Below the pieces are notes generated by a model. It was not told where the DNA came from and searched no databases. It saw only the letters and a program-made list of their open reading frames with translations. Shown here one piece after another: positions 9,386 to 18,679 of a DNA stretch of 64,000 bases. Position 1 is the stretch's first letter, and every line of letters starts with the position of its first letter. Made by a program: the position numbers and the translations under genes. The DNA is from JBKQVT01 sp963804825 (lineage in GTDB: Bacteria; Planctomycetota; Planctomycetia; Pirellulales; Thermoguttaceae), in contig CAWDRV010000001.1 of NCBI GenBank assembly GCA_963804825.1, positions 790,809 through 854,808 of the forward strand, given 5' to 3'.

Positions 9386-10198
9386 TCATGAGCCGTGCGA
9401 TAGAACGTAAGGCGATTGCGCAAACCGAACCTTTGCAGCCCGAAGGGTTTCTTTGCCCCGGATCGTCAAGTCGCTAATGAATAGCGCCTGCTCACGGCTT
9501 TCTCTCACGTAGGCTTTCACGCGGTAATGCGTGCCCCAGGGCTTTTCCTGGACAATGACTGTAACCGGCGTTTCCGGTTTACGGAATGGACTTGATTTCG
9601 CGGTCTCCGTCAGCCGCCGCCGTGCATCGGAGGCATCGTGGTCCGGGTGGAGGTAGAAATCCGCCACACAAAGGAGACTTCGATTGCCGCTGCTGGCATT
9701 GAAGATGCCGGCCGACCACAGCCTGGAGTGCGGAATGATAACCTCGGTGTCATCGAGCGTTACAATGCTCACGGCCCGAGCGCCGATGGACTTCACCTCG
9801 CCGTAGGCGCCGTCCACTTCGATCCAGTCGCCAGGCTGATAGGTGTTTTCCAGCACCGTCACCAGCCCGGCAACAAGACAGCTTCCATAATCTTTGAGCG
9901 CAAAGGCCAGAACCAATCCGATGCTGGCAAGCAGACCAGCGACGTTGCGAAATGTCGGCTCAACGAGAATCGACACCACGAGCACAATGGCCACGATCCT
10001 AATCAAGAGACGGGCAATCGGCACTACACGAAGGATGCCGAGTCGCAAGTGCGGCGATGCCTTTTCCGCCATGTGGCGGAGTATCCATTGCATCAAAGAC
10101 ACCAGCACATGGGCGACAATCAATACGGCCAGAACGAGCAGGGCGTCTTGCCACGTCAGCTTTCGCAGAAGTCCCCAAGCGTCAGAATGGTCGCTCAT
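9386..10198 (-). CDS. MscS-family mechanosensitive ion channel
   Basis: The 270-residue product has three predicted membrane helices (LLVLAVLIVAHVLVSLM; LLIRIVAIVLVVSIL; the pore helix around LASIGLVLAFALKDYGSCLV). The beta domain follows with TYQPGDWIEVDGAYGEVKSIGARAVSIVTLDDTEVIIPHS, a textbook MscS signature. Such channels open on membrane tension to release solutes during hypo-osmotic shock. The start has GGAAGGGG eight bases upstream. It is convergent with the autotransporter gene, with 97 bp between them. The protein is of MscS core length with no extra domains. Confidence 0.92.
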   Translation of the reverse strand: MSDHSDAWGLLRKLTWQDALLVLAVLIVAHVLVSLMQWILRHMAEKASPHLRLGILRVVPIARLLIRIVAIVLVVSILVEPTFRNVAGLLASIGLVLAFALKDYGSCLVAGLVTVLENTYQPGDWIEVDGAYGEVKSIGARAVSIVTLDDTEVIIPHSRLWSAGIFNASSGNRSLLCVADFYLHPDHDASDARRRLTETAKSSPFRKPETPVTVIVQEKPWGTHYRVKAYVRESREQALFISDLTIRGKETLRAAKVRFAQSPYVLSHGS

Positions 10199-10426
10199 GT
10201 TCGGTGCCCCTTCCTTTCCCTCTAAACAGTACCGTGCAATAGACCGCGGTCATGCGATTTGCGCACAGGAAGACGTTTGACCCAGATTAGGGGGTGTTGG
10301 AGCCGGATTTGCCTCATCCGAGGCAAGTGAGCGCGTTAGGATGTCGCACCCCTGGCAGGAAGGCAAGGGTGGACTTCCACGATGCCGACAGAGATGGATA
10401 CCAATCTCACGCAAGTTATCGGGGTG

Positions 10427-10603
10427 TCAAGCTGGGGCAATATTTTCCCGAAAGAACTCTGCCACGGCCGACTTTGGCGTTTCACCACAAACAACGGAGA
10501 GCACCAGGTCCGCGTAGCCCACCTGATCGGTCGTCAGCCGCGTGTTGTTCAGCGCGAGGAAAAGGTAGCCCGTCTCGCGTGGCAGTTGGACAACGGCACT
10601 CCC
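10427..10603 (-). pseudogene. Fragment of a protein ending ...VAEFFRENIAPA
   Basis: This minus-strand reading frame has no start codon but codes for protein-like sequence (LPRETGYLFLALNNTRLTTD, then ETPKSAVAEFFRENI). The pattern 'Y.FLALN......DQ.G.....V' is reminiscent of a lectin-like beta-sandwich C-terminus, but I cannot assign it firmly. A second short stretch in another frame just upstream (HFNLTRAGIVFRNLVRRE, about 10620-10690) may belong to the same broken gene. The rest of the 10199-10742 gap holds nothing I recognise. Confidence 0.3.
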
Positions 10604-10742
10604 TCAAACCCGTTCCAATCACCCACGTTCGCGTCGGACAAGATTTCTGAAAACGATGCCGGCGCGAGTCAGGTTGAAGTGGCCCAGATGGTCGACTAGA
10701 GGTCGAGTCTGCCTTGCTCGGCGCTCTCGAAATTCTGGTCTA

Positions 10743-10778
10743 GGGTGTCTACTGGCGAGGAAAGACACCCACTATAAT
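10743..10778 (+). promoter_or_regulatory. Promoter/operator of the restriction-modification operon
   Basis: A perfect 8-bp inverted repeat, gggtgtct (10743-10750) and agacaccc (10763-10770), lies immediately before a consensus TATAAT (10773-10778). The Mod start is 78 bp downstream. A protein bound to the palindrome would occlude the promoter; alternatively it is a simple hairpin. Confidence 0.45.
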
Positions 10779-10855
10779 GTTCCCTAAGCCTGGACCCTGG
10801 CGGTGGGGGTAGAAGGAGCGGTGGGCTTCACCCCAGCCCCTCCCTGGAGGTGGAA

Positions 10856-13822
10856 ATGACGCGGTTTCATACGGTCTTGGCTACAGGGACACGGCGACGA
10901 TTGGTGGAAATCGCCAAGGGGTTACGGATCCCTGGCCCGAGCGGAAAGGCGAAGGAGGAACTAGTCCGAATCCTCGCCGCCGGGAAGGCTGGCGAGGTTC
11001 TGGAGTTGTTTCGGCTGGAGGAACTCAAAGCAAGCTGCCGGGCGGTAGGGCTCGACGATCGTGGCCGGAGCAAAAAGGAACTGATTGCCCAACTTGTGAA
11101 CGGGAAGGCTGGGAAACGGATCATGGCCAAGAAAGTGAAGAGCGAAAAGCGGAAGATCGAGCAGTACGACCACAAAGGCAAGACCCGGGCGAACAATCCG
11201 CCCGTGGGCCTGGTCACGCCGAAGACCGATCCCGACCTGGGCAAGAAGACTTACCAATACGACCCCCACCTCGATCCGCAGCTTCAGTGGGCGGGCAAGG
11301 CCGAGCGGCTCAGCTTCGAGGTGCCCACCGTCTCGCTCCACGTCCACGAGCGGATCGATCCGCGGACGATCATCCGGGCGGTGCAGAAACGCAACGGCGA
11401 TGGCGGCAAGTCTGGACCGGGCAAGCTGGTGCAGCATTCCCTCTTTGAAGAGCCCGAAGAGAATCCACCGTTGCGAGAGGCCGTCAACTTCTACAAGCAC
11501 GCCCATGGTTGGAGCAATCGGCTGATTGCCGGCGACTCGCTAGTGGTGATGAATTCGCTGCTGGAAAAGGAGGGAATGGCCGGCAAGGTTCAGATGATCT
11601 TCATCGATCCGCCTTATGGAATCAAGTATGGTTCCAATTTCCAGCCCTTTGTCAACAAGAGGGATGTGAAGGACACGAGCGATCAGGACTTGACTCAAGA
11701 ACCGGAAATGTTGAAGGCTTTTCGGGATACCTGGGAATTGGCGATACACTCCTACCTGACCTACTTGCGTGATCGCCTCCTCTTGGCCCGTGACCTTCTT
11801 CATGAATCCGGAGCGATCTTCCTTCAGATCGGTCAAGACAACGTTCACTATGTTCGGGATGTTCTCGAAGAGGTCTTTCGCCGTGAGAATTTCGTTTCGC
11901 AAATCACTTTTTTGAAGACCAGCGGGTCAACTCGTGAGTATTTGGGGTCCACCGCGGACTACCTATTGCTGTTTGCTCGTGACCGAGCCTCCCTGAAGTA
12001 TCGCCCGCTGTTCCACGAGAAGTCCTTGGCCACTGAAGCGGGAGGGCCATATTCTTGGGTGGAGCTTGCCGACGGAACTAGACGACGAATGACACGGAAA
12101 GAGCGTTTGGCCCCTCTGGAACTCCCAAAAGACTCCCGAGTATTCCGAATTGATAATCTTCAGAGCCAAAGTGTCGGCCGTGAAAAGGGTGAAGGAGCAG
12201 CCTGTTGGTTCCCCGTGGAGTTCGAGGGTAAAGAATGGCGGCCTGATGCCAAGAGCCGATGGAAAACAAATGAGGAGGGCATGGCTCGGTTGAAACGGGC
12301 AAACCGCTTGGCTGCCACAACCGGAGGTTTGTATTACGTTCGTTTCATAGATGACTTTCCCGCCTTTCCCATCAGTAACACTTGGACCGATACCACGACC
12401 GCCGGATTTGCTTCCGATAAGAAGTACGTTGTGGAAACCAACACCAAGGTAATACAGCGTTGCATGCTGATGTGTACGGAGCCTGGCAACCTTGTCTTTG
12501 ATCCGACCTGCGGTTCCGGAACGGCTGCCTATGTTGCAGAGCAGTGGGGGCGTCGGTGGATTACCTGCGATACTTCGAGGGTATCCATCACCCTTGCAAA
12601 ACAGCGTCTGATGACGGGTCTATTCGATTACTACGAGTTGTCTGATCCGACCAAGGGCGTTGGCGGCGGGTTCAAGCACAAGACAATCCCCCATGTTACG
12701 CTCCGGTGCATAGCACAGAATCCAGACATTCAGGAAGAACTACGACCTGAGAGTCTGCAGGCGGCCATCGGAAAGCACGCTGAGCGGGAGAGCCTTTTCG
12801 ATCAGCCGGTAGTGGACAAATCAAGAGTTCGTGTCCCTGGCCCCTTCACCGTTGAGGCGGTGCCCGCTCCGGCAGTTCGGCCCGTTTCTGAAGTAGTGGT
12901 TGGGCAGAAGGCTGTCTCGTTGGATGACCAGTCGGCCTTACCAGGCTTGGAACAACTGGACGATCAACCAAAGCTGACGTTTACCGAGGATGTCTCGGTC
13001 GTTCGCTACGGTGAAACCTATCGCCAGCGTCAGTGGCGAGATGAACTCTTTGCCTGTGGAATCCGAGGAAAGGGCGGACAGCGAATCGAATTCTCCCGAC
13101 TCGAACCATTGGGTGCCGCCAAATGGCTGCAATGCGAAGGCGAGACCAAGGGGGAACGTCGGGAACGAGTGGTTGTGTGCTTCGGCCCCGAACATGCTCC
13201 CTTGGAACAACGGCAAGTGGAAATGGCTCTGGAAGAGGCCGTGCAACTCAAGCCTACCCCGCAGGTCGTTGTCTTTGCTGCCTTCCAGTTCGACCCCGAG
13301 GCAGCCAAGGACATCGACGAGACGAAGTGGCCGGGTGTTACGCTGTTGAAGGTCCAGATGAATACCGACCTGTTGACCGAGGACCTCAAGAAGAACCGGT
13401 CCAGCAACGAGTCCTACTGGCTGATGGGCCAGCCCGACGTGGAACTGCGGCAGATCAAGAAGGGGGAGCACAAGGGGCAATACGAAATCGAGGTCCACGG
13501 CTTCGACTACTACAACACGCGTACCGGCTCCATCGAGTCGGGCGATACGACGAAGATCGCCATGTGGATGCTCGACACCGATTACGACGGCCGCAGCCTC
13601 TTCCCCCGCCAGGTCTTTTTCCCGATGGCCGGTCCCAAGGACGGCTGGGCGCGGCTGGCGAAGAACCTCAAGGCCGAGATCGACCAGGACTTGATCGAGT
13701 CCTACCGCGGCACAGTTTCCCTTCCCTTCGAGCCCGGCGACTTCAAGCGGGCAGCCGTGAAGATCGTGGATGATCGGGGAATCGAAAGCCTGAAGATTGT
13801 CGGAATCGAATCACGCCCGTAA
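10856..13822 (+). CDS. Type III-like DNA methyltransferase (Mod) with N-terminal SAP-like repeats
   Basis: Start at ATG 10856, five bases after GGAGG; an in-frame GTG lies at 10850. The N-terminal ~85 residues contain two SAP-like helix-extended-helix units (RRRLVEIAKGLRIPGPSGKA; LEELKASCRAVGLDDRGRSK), probably DNA binding. Catalytic motif IV is DPPYGIKYG at about residue 252 and motif I is FDPTCGSGT at about residue 550, the beta-class order (N6-adenine or N4-cytosine), with the target-recognition region presumably between them. The C-terminal ~330 residues are long and less conserved. It is the first gene of a three-gene operon with a HEPN protein and a Res helicase, and should both methylate the site and recruit Res. 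Confidence 0.85.
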   Translation: MTRFHTVLATGTRRRLVEIAKGLRIPGPSGKAKEELVRILAAGKAGEVLELFRLEELKASCRAVGLDDRGRSKKELIAQLVNGKAGKRIMAKKVKSEKRKIEQYDHKGKTRANNPPVGLVTPKTDPDLGKKTYQYDPHLDPQLQWAGKAERLSFEVPTVSLHVHERIDPRTIIRAVQKRNGDGGKSGPGKLVQHSLFEEPEENPPLREAVNFYKHAHGWSNRLIAGDSLVVMNSLLEKEGMAGKVQMIFIDPPYGIKYGSNFQPFVNKRDVKDTSDQDLTQEPEMLKAFRDTWELAIHSYLTYLRDRLLLARDLLHESGAIFLQIGQDNVHYVRDVLEEVFRRENFVSQITFLKTSGSTREYLGSTADYLLLFARDRASLKYRPLFHEKSLATEAGGPYSWVELADGTRRRMTRKERLAPLELPKDSRVFRIDNLQSQSVGREKGEGAACWFPVEFEGKEWRPDAKSRWKTNEEGMARLKRANRLAATTGGLYYVRFIDDFPAFPISNTWTDTTTAGFASDKKYVVETNTKVIQRCMLMCTEPGNLVFDPTCGSGTAAYVAEQWGRRWITCDTSRVSITLAKQRLMTGLFDYYELSDPTKGVGGGFKHKTIPHVTLRCIAQNPDIQEELRPESLQAAIGKHAERESLFDQPVVDKSRVRVPGPFTVEAVPAPAVRPVSEVVVGQKAVSLDDQSALPGLEQLDDQPKLTFTEDVSVVRYGETYRQRQWRDELFACGIRGKGGQRIEFSRLEPLGAAKWLQCEGETKGERRERVVVCFGPEHAPLEQRQVEMALEEAVQLKPTPQVVVFAAFQFDPEAAKDIDETKWPGVTLLKVQMNTDLLTEDLKKNRSSNESYWLMGQPDVELRQIKKGEHKGQYEIEVHGFDYYNTRTGSIESGDTTKIAMWMLDTDYDGRSLFPRQVFFPMAGPKDGWARLAKNLKAEIDQDLIESYRGTVSLPFEPGDFKRAAVKIVDDRGIESLKIVGIESRP

Positions 13823-13861
13823 TTGTGCTTTGTCCCCGCAGTGTCGCTCGTAAAGGACGTT

Positions 13862-15223
13862 ATGGGTTACGATAAGACTAGGCTAGCAGACTTGCTGAAG
13901 AAGGTCTACGAGTTCACCAGCGAAGGTGCTGGAGAATCGAAGAATCATCGTCGCTATAGGATACTTGGAGGCAGCGGAACCAAACTATCGTTCACATCGG
14001 AACAGGGAACCTTTGAAGGGGCCATTCCTGATGGGACCATCCCTACATTAACCATCGTAGACGACGGCCTGGATGCTTTCGATGCCTTTGCCGACGAGGT
14101 TCTCAAGGATGATGAGTTTCGGGACATCATCGGCCGCGGTGCGGTTGCAGAGCAGTTGCAGTGCATTCTGCAATCAACGAACGGGAAACTACCCGACGAG
14201 GACATCAAGGAAGTTGTCCGCTTCAAGATACTGAAACCCTTGCGTGACGGGATTCAGGATTGGTTCTCATACGTCCCGGTAGTGAACCTGGTTGTTGAGG
14301 CACCGCTCCGTCTTGGGGACGTTTCATTTCTTTCCCAGCAAGCAACCGAGCAGGAATCCCGGCAGTTCATCACAGGGCACCAGTTTGGAGGTGACGACGC
14401 TAATCACCAAGAACAGCAGAGGCAGATTATTCTGGCTCAGATAGAAGCCTCCGCTAGGGCATTTCCGTCGTTTGCCAAGGTGACGCTGCGTGCTCACGCC
14501 AATCGCGTTGCAGACGTTGCTGCGGATAAAGCACTGATAGCTGTAAACATCCTCCGTGCCCACACTCATCTTCTGTATCCACCTAGCAATAATGCCCTAA
14601 TTGGATTACCACCGGAGCTATCGACGGGAACTTGGCAAACTACTTCACTGAGCAGGGATGAATTGCATAGTTTCAATATGCAAAACGTGATTCGTGGGCC
14701 GCTCCTCCCATTCATGTTAGATGCCAAGGCAATTGAGCACCTGACAACAAAGTGCCATCTAGGGCTAATTCAAGAAATCCTCGATAAGCCAAGTGAAGGC
14801 CGGAATTCCTTGGAGACTGCTCTCGTCCAGGCATTCCAGTCTTTAGGCCGTGCCATTGTTGCCCCCACCATAGATATGCGGTTCCTGGGGTGTACAATCG
14901 CTCTGGAAAGAATGCTGATCCGCGATCAAGAGGAAACGACGACAGAACGATGGTCGGACAGGCTATCGCTGGTGCTGGGAAGGGATGCCGAGCATCGTCA
15001 AATCATCATCAAGAGAGCCAAGGGGCTCTATGACCTTCGGTCACGCATTGTTCATGCTGCCTATTCAGGCGTGTCGGACACGGACGCGAGGTTGATGGAG
15101 CGATGGGCGGTCAGCGTCGTCCTCAGCACGCTTGGACGGCATAAGGAGTTCCCATCGCATGAGGAGTTCTGCCGGAAGTGTGACCCTCGGGAGATCGGAC
15201 TGACTGTTGACCATATTACGTGA
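13862..15223 (+). CDS. HEPN (Apea-like) domain protein inside an R-M operon
   Basis: Start at ATG 13862 (MGYDKTRLADLL), four bases after AAAGGA; upstream TTG codons are less likely. The C-terminal part (about residues 350-440) matches the Apea-like HEPN pattern: ALERMLIRDQEETTTERWSD, then a catalytic-type RX4H motif in DLRSRIVHAAYSG at about residue 395. HEPN proteins are commonly metal-independent RNases that act as toxins or abortive-infection effectors. The N-terminal 300 residues are not recognised. It sits between Mod and Res with no room for separate promoters, so it is very likely co-regulated with them. A role as an infection-triggered RNase is inference. Confidence 0.65.
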   Translation: MGYDKTRLADLLKKVYEFTSEGAGESKNHRRYRILGGSGTKLSFTSEQGTFEGAIPDGTIPTLTIVDDGLDAFDAFADEVLKDDEFRDIIGRGAVAEQLQCILQSTNGKLPDEDIKEVVRFKILKPLRDGIQDWFSYVPVVNLVVEAPLRLGDVSFLSQQATEQESRQFITGHQFGGDDANHQEQQRQIILAQIEASARAFPSFAKVTLRAHANRVADVAADKALIAVNILRAHTHLLYPPSNNALIGLPPELSTGTWQTTSLSRDELHSFNMQNVIRGPLLPFMLDAKAIEHLTTKCHLGLIQEILDKPSEGRNSLETALVQAFQSLGRAIVAPTIDMRFLGCTIALERMLIRDQEETTTERWSDRLSLVLGRDAEHRQIIIKRAKGLYDLRSRIVHAAYSGVSDTDARLMERWAVSVVLSTLGRHKEFPSHEEFCRKCDPREIGLTVDHIT

Positions 15224-15245
15224 TGGACCGCGATTGGGTGAAGAG

Positions 15246-18146
15246 ATGCCAGAAGCCAAGTATTCTATCGACCAACTGATTATCAACTCTCCTTGGGAGG
15301 AGCCGTCGGCCTATTGGTCCTACCACCGACAGACTCGGTTCTTCACGAAGGAGCACGGAAGGCGGCCGGCCGGATATGTGACGGCCACGCCGGGATCGAA
15401 GTCGTTTGATGATCCAGGCATCTTTCGGGAACTGCCGCTGGTCAACCAGATTCGCCCGAGGATCAAGGCTTGGCGGGAGGCCAACTATCCGGGCGTGACG
15501 GGGATTACGCGAAGGCTGCTGGAACATTGGCAGGACCCCGAGGAGCGAGACTATCGGCGATTCTTCTTTTGCCAGTTGGAAGCCATCGAGACGCTCATCT
15601 GGCTCATCGAGGCCAGCCCGGCCGAGAGACAGGGAATCGAAGTCCCCGGCGACGGCGGCCTGTTTCGGCGGTTGTGCTCCAAGATGGCCACGGGCACCGG
15701 CAAGACCATCGTGATGGCCATGCTCGCGGCTTGGCAAATCCTCAACAAGGTGACCGACGGGCAGGACGCCCGGTTCTCCAAGAACATTTTCGTTGTGGCA
15801 CCTGGCCTGACTGTCCGAAACCGACTCCAGGTCTTGATTCCCGACAGCCCGGGAAACTACTACGACGAGTTCAATGTCGTGCCCGGCGGCCTGGTGGAGA
15901 AACTCCGGCAAGGCCGGATTCTGGTCCACAACTGGCATGTTCTGAACTGGGAAAGTGAAGAACAGATTGCCAAGAAGAAAGGTGTGGACAAGCGTGGGGC
16001 GAAGAGTGACGAAGCCTATGTTCGGGAAGTGTTGGGAGAAATGGCCACCGCCCGGGACATCCTGGTCATCAACGACGAGGCCCATCATGCGTGGCGGGTG
16101 CCGGCGGGGTCCAAGGTCCAAGGGGTCAGCAAGTCGGAGGTGGAAGAGGCAACGAAGTGGATCGGGGGTTTGGACCGTATCCATCGTGCCCGGGGAATTC
16201 TGGCCTGCCATGATTTCACGGCCACTCCGTTTGTCCCCTCGGGGAAACAGAGCAGCGAGGAGTCCCTGTTCGATTGGATCATTAGCGACTTCGGCTTGAA
16301 CGATGCCATTGAGGCCGGCCTGGTCAAGACGCCACGAGTGGTTGTCCGCGACGATGGAAAGCTGACGGCGGACTACAAATCGAGGTTGTATCACATCTAC
16401 AATGACCCGGAAGTCAAAGATGACCTGAACCGCAAGGCCGAGGAGCAGGAACCGCTGCCGGACCTGGTGCTCAATGGCTATTACCTGTTGGGCAAGGACT
16501 GGCTGGAGACGCTCCAGGAGTGGAAAAAGGCTGGTTCGCCAACTCCGCCGGTGCTGATCACCGTGGGCAATCGGACCGAGACCGCGGCCAGGGTGAAGTT
16601 TTCCTTCGATCATGGGAAGATCCGCATTGACGAATTGAAGAATCCGCAGCGGACGCTGCACATTGACTCCAAGGTTTTGGAGAAGGCGGAATCCCAGGTC
16701 GAGGCGGGTCTTGATACCGGCGAGTCAACCGTATTCCGCACACGCCGTGTGCGGCCGGATCGTCACCCGGCGTGTGACGGGTACGATGAGGGCGTCACAG
16801 GGCCTGTGACGGGTACTATTGATGACGAGGGAGAAAACGATACCGACGCCCCCGTGAAGAAGCTGACCAAGGATCAGCAGGCCGAGTTTCTTCGGCGGGT
16901 GGTTGACACGGTTGGAAAGACTGGCCAGCCCGGGGAACAAATTCAGAATGTTATTTCGGTGGGTATGCTCTCGGAAGGTTGGGATGCCAAGACGGTGACC
17001 CACATTATGGGCCTGCGGGCGTTCAGCAGTCAATTGCTCTGCGAACAGGTGGTGGGACGAGGGCTGCGACGGACGTTGTATGACATTGGGCCGGATGGAA
17101 AGACGTTCGAGGCCGAGTACGTCAACATCTTTGGCATCCCCTTCACCTTCTTGCCCCATGAGGGAGGCGAGGGGACGCCTCCACCGCCGCCGTCGCACAA
17201 GACTCAGATTGAGCCGGTGGCGGAGAAACGGCAATACGAGATCAGTTGGCCCAATGTGATCCGGGTGGACCACGTTTACACCCCGATGTTGACGCTGGAC
17301 CTGGACAAGGTTTCGGTCTTGGACATCGACGCCATGGATACGGCTACCTTGGCCCAGATGGCCCCGGTGATCGGTGGGAAGCCAGATTTGAAACGAATCA
17401 CCGAAATTGACCTGGAAGAACTTGGCCGGAAATTCCGGATGCAAAAAATCATTTTCGAGACTGCCCGGGATTTGTACGACCAGATGAAGCCTGCCTGGAA
17501 AGGGAATCGTGAATTTCTGTTGGCCCAGTTGATCGGGCTGGTGGAGAAAGTGATCGGGTCGGATCGAATTCGGATTTCGCCGCCTCTGTTCAACCAGGAC
17601 CAGTTACGGCGGCGAATCCTGTTGACCTTGAACATGACCAAGATCGTTCAGCATATCTGGGAGGCCATCCGGCAGGAGAATACCCAGAAGCTGATGCCGG
17701 TGTTCGATAATCAGTTTCCAATCCGCAGCACGGGCGACATGAGGACTTGGTACACCGGCAAGCCTTGCGAGTGGGCCAAGCGGTCTCACATCAACTTTTG
17801 CGTCTACGACAGCACCTGGGAGGCTAGCGAAGCCTTCATCCTGGATCATGATGAGAACGTGGACGCCTGGGTGAAGAATGACCACCTGGGCTTTGAAATC
17901 CTCTATGTCTTCAAAGGGGTGGTGAAGAAGTACCGCCCCGACTTCCTGATCCGGCTCACCAGCGGCAAGATGCTCGTATTGGAGGTGAAGGGCCAGGACA
18001 CGCAGCAGGATCAATCCAAGCGGACCTTCCTGGGCGAATGGTGCAAGGCCGTCAACACCCAAGGTGGCTTCGGGGTTTGGGAGTCGGCCGTGTCCTATGA
18101 TCCGTCGGACCTGACGGGAATTCTGGCAGAGCACGGTGGTAAGTGA
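15246..18146 (+). CDS. Type III-like restriction subunit (Res), helicase-nuclease
   Basis: Start chosen at ATG 15246 (MPEAKYSIDQL), 22 bp after the HEPN stop. Walker A is MATGTGKT (about residue 148), motif II DEAH at about 276, motif III region TATPF and motif VI VVGRGLRR. Near the C-terminus PDFLIRL...LVLEVKG (about residues 897-917) is a PD-(D/E)XK nuclease signature. Together with Mod it should translocate on DNA and cleave unmodified sites. Residues about 497-525 are encoded by a cluster of perfect palindromes that looks like an in-frame insertion between the two helicase lobes. The length of 966 residues is normal for Res. Confidence 0.87.
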   Translation: MPEAKYSIDQLIINSPWEEPSAYWSYHRQTRFFTKEHGRRPAGYVTATPGSKSFDDPGIFRELPLVNQIRPRIKAWREANYPGVTGITRRLLEHWQDPEERDYRRFFFCQLEAIETLIWLIEASPAERQGIEVPGDGGLFRRLCSKMATGTGKTIVMAMLAAWQILNKVTDGQDARFSKNIFVVAPGLTVRNRLQVLIPDSPGNYYDEFNVVPGGLVEKLRQGRILVHNWHVLNWESEEQIAKKKGVDKRGAKSDEAYVREVLGEMATARDILVINDEAHHAWRVPAGSKVQGVSKSEVEEATKWIGGLDRIHRARGILACHDFTATPFVPSGKQSSEESLFDWIISDFGLNDAIEAGLVKTPRVVVRDDGKLTADYKSRLYHIYNDPEVKDDLNRKAEEQEPLPDLVLNGYYLLGKDWLETLQEWKKAGSPTPPVLITVGNRTETAARVKFSFDHGKIRIDELKNPQRTLHIDSKVLEKAESQVEAGLDTGESTVFRTRRVRPDRHPACDGYDEGVTGPVTGTIDDEGENDTDAPVKKLTKDQQAEFLRRVVDTVGKTGQPGEQIQNVISVGMLSEGWDAKTVTHIMGLRAFSSQLLCEQVVGRGLRRTLYDIGPDGKTFEAEYVNIFGIPFTFLPHEGGEGTPPPPPSHKTQIEPVAEKRQYEISWPNVIRVDHVYTPMLTLDLDKVSVLDIDAMDTATLAQMAPVIGGKPDLKRITEIDLEELGRKFRMQKIIFETARDLYDQMKPAWKGNREFLLAQLIGLVEKVIGSDRIRISPPLFNQDQLRRRILLTLNMTKIVQHIWEAIRQENTQKLMPVFDNQFPIRSTGDMRTWYTGKPCEWAKRSHINFCVYDSTWEASEAFILDHDENVDAWVKNDHLGFEILYVFKGVVKKYRPDFLIRLTSGKMLVLEVKGQDTQQDQSKRTFLGEWCKAVNTQGGFGVWESAVSYDPSDLTGILAEHGGK
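16736..16816 (+). repeat. Cluster of perfect palindromes inside the Res gene
   Basis: Two 19-nt palindromes with 9-bp arms and a 1-nt centre (16736-16754, ccgcacacgccgtgtgcgg; 16793-16811, cgtcacagggcctgtgacg) flank a third imperfect one, and tgtgacgggtac occurs twice (16773-16784, 16805-16816). The reading frame stays open through it. Confidence 0.7.
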
Positions 18147-18180
18147 ACCGTCTTGCCCAAGACAAAAGAGCCATTAGTCG

Positions 18181-18400
18181 CCATCATACACCAAGCGTCT
18201 GTTCTCCACAAACAATTTCGTTGGCATTGTAGGCGGTGTCGTGAGTGATGGCAGCAGCCGGGCCGCAGGTCTTCGTCGTGGCGGTCTTCTGGCCGGGGTT
18301 TCGGCACACGGACGGTGCGGATCGCGTCGGCAACCACGTATCCATCGGCAGCATCGGAGGGGCGGACCGTCAGACTCCCGCTACTCGTCTGGCACGCCCA
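18181..18400 (-). pseudogene. Fragment of golvesin-like repeat and possible RHS sequence
   Basis: On the minus strand about 18300-18395 encodes TSSGSLTVRPSDAADGYVVA followed by DAIRTVRVP. This matches the end of the first golvesin-like repeat in the giant protein at 28792 (TSSGSLTVSLSDAADGYVVA). Farther along the same strand, near 18190-18240, a different frame reads ITHDTAYNANEIV, resembling a YD/RHS repeat. I see no intact gene from 18147 to 18679; this is debris of an RHS-type surface-protein gene. Confidence 0.5.
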
Positions 18401-18679
18401 CGCTGTGCCAATTTTCGCGGCGTGACCGATGTCGCGTGTCACACCCGCGTTTCTGTCGTGAAAAAGGAACCCGCCCCCCTCGGCTTCGCCGGAAGGGGAC
18501 AAAGGCTTCTCCCGCTCGGCTGGCCGGACGGGGACGGGTCCACTTTTCAACCATGGGCATCCTCGCGCAACATGTTGTGCGGCCGGAAATTGGACCGGTT
18601 GTCAACTGCCGCGTGGACGGTTACGCGGGATGCTGCGACTGTGCGTGATGATCCAGCGGGTCTTCCATCCGTTGACAAA

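Noticed and set aside
7492..9423. 643-codon minus-strand frame opposite the autotransporter
   Set aside because: High GC keeps the antisense frame open; no domain, no ribosome binding site, and the plus strand has clear barrel features.
10382..10699. 105-codon plus-strand protein
   Set aside because: Sequence is not protein-like, no good ribosome binding site, and the opposite strand carries more protein-like sequence.
15216..16661. Long minus-strand frame opposite Res
   Set aside because: Antisense of the helicase domain with Walker A and DEAH motifs; it lacks any protein-family feature.
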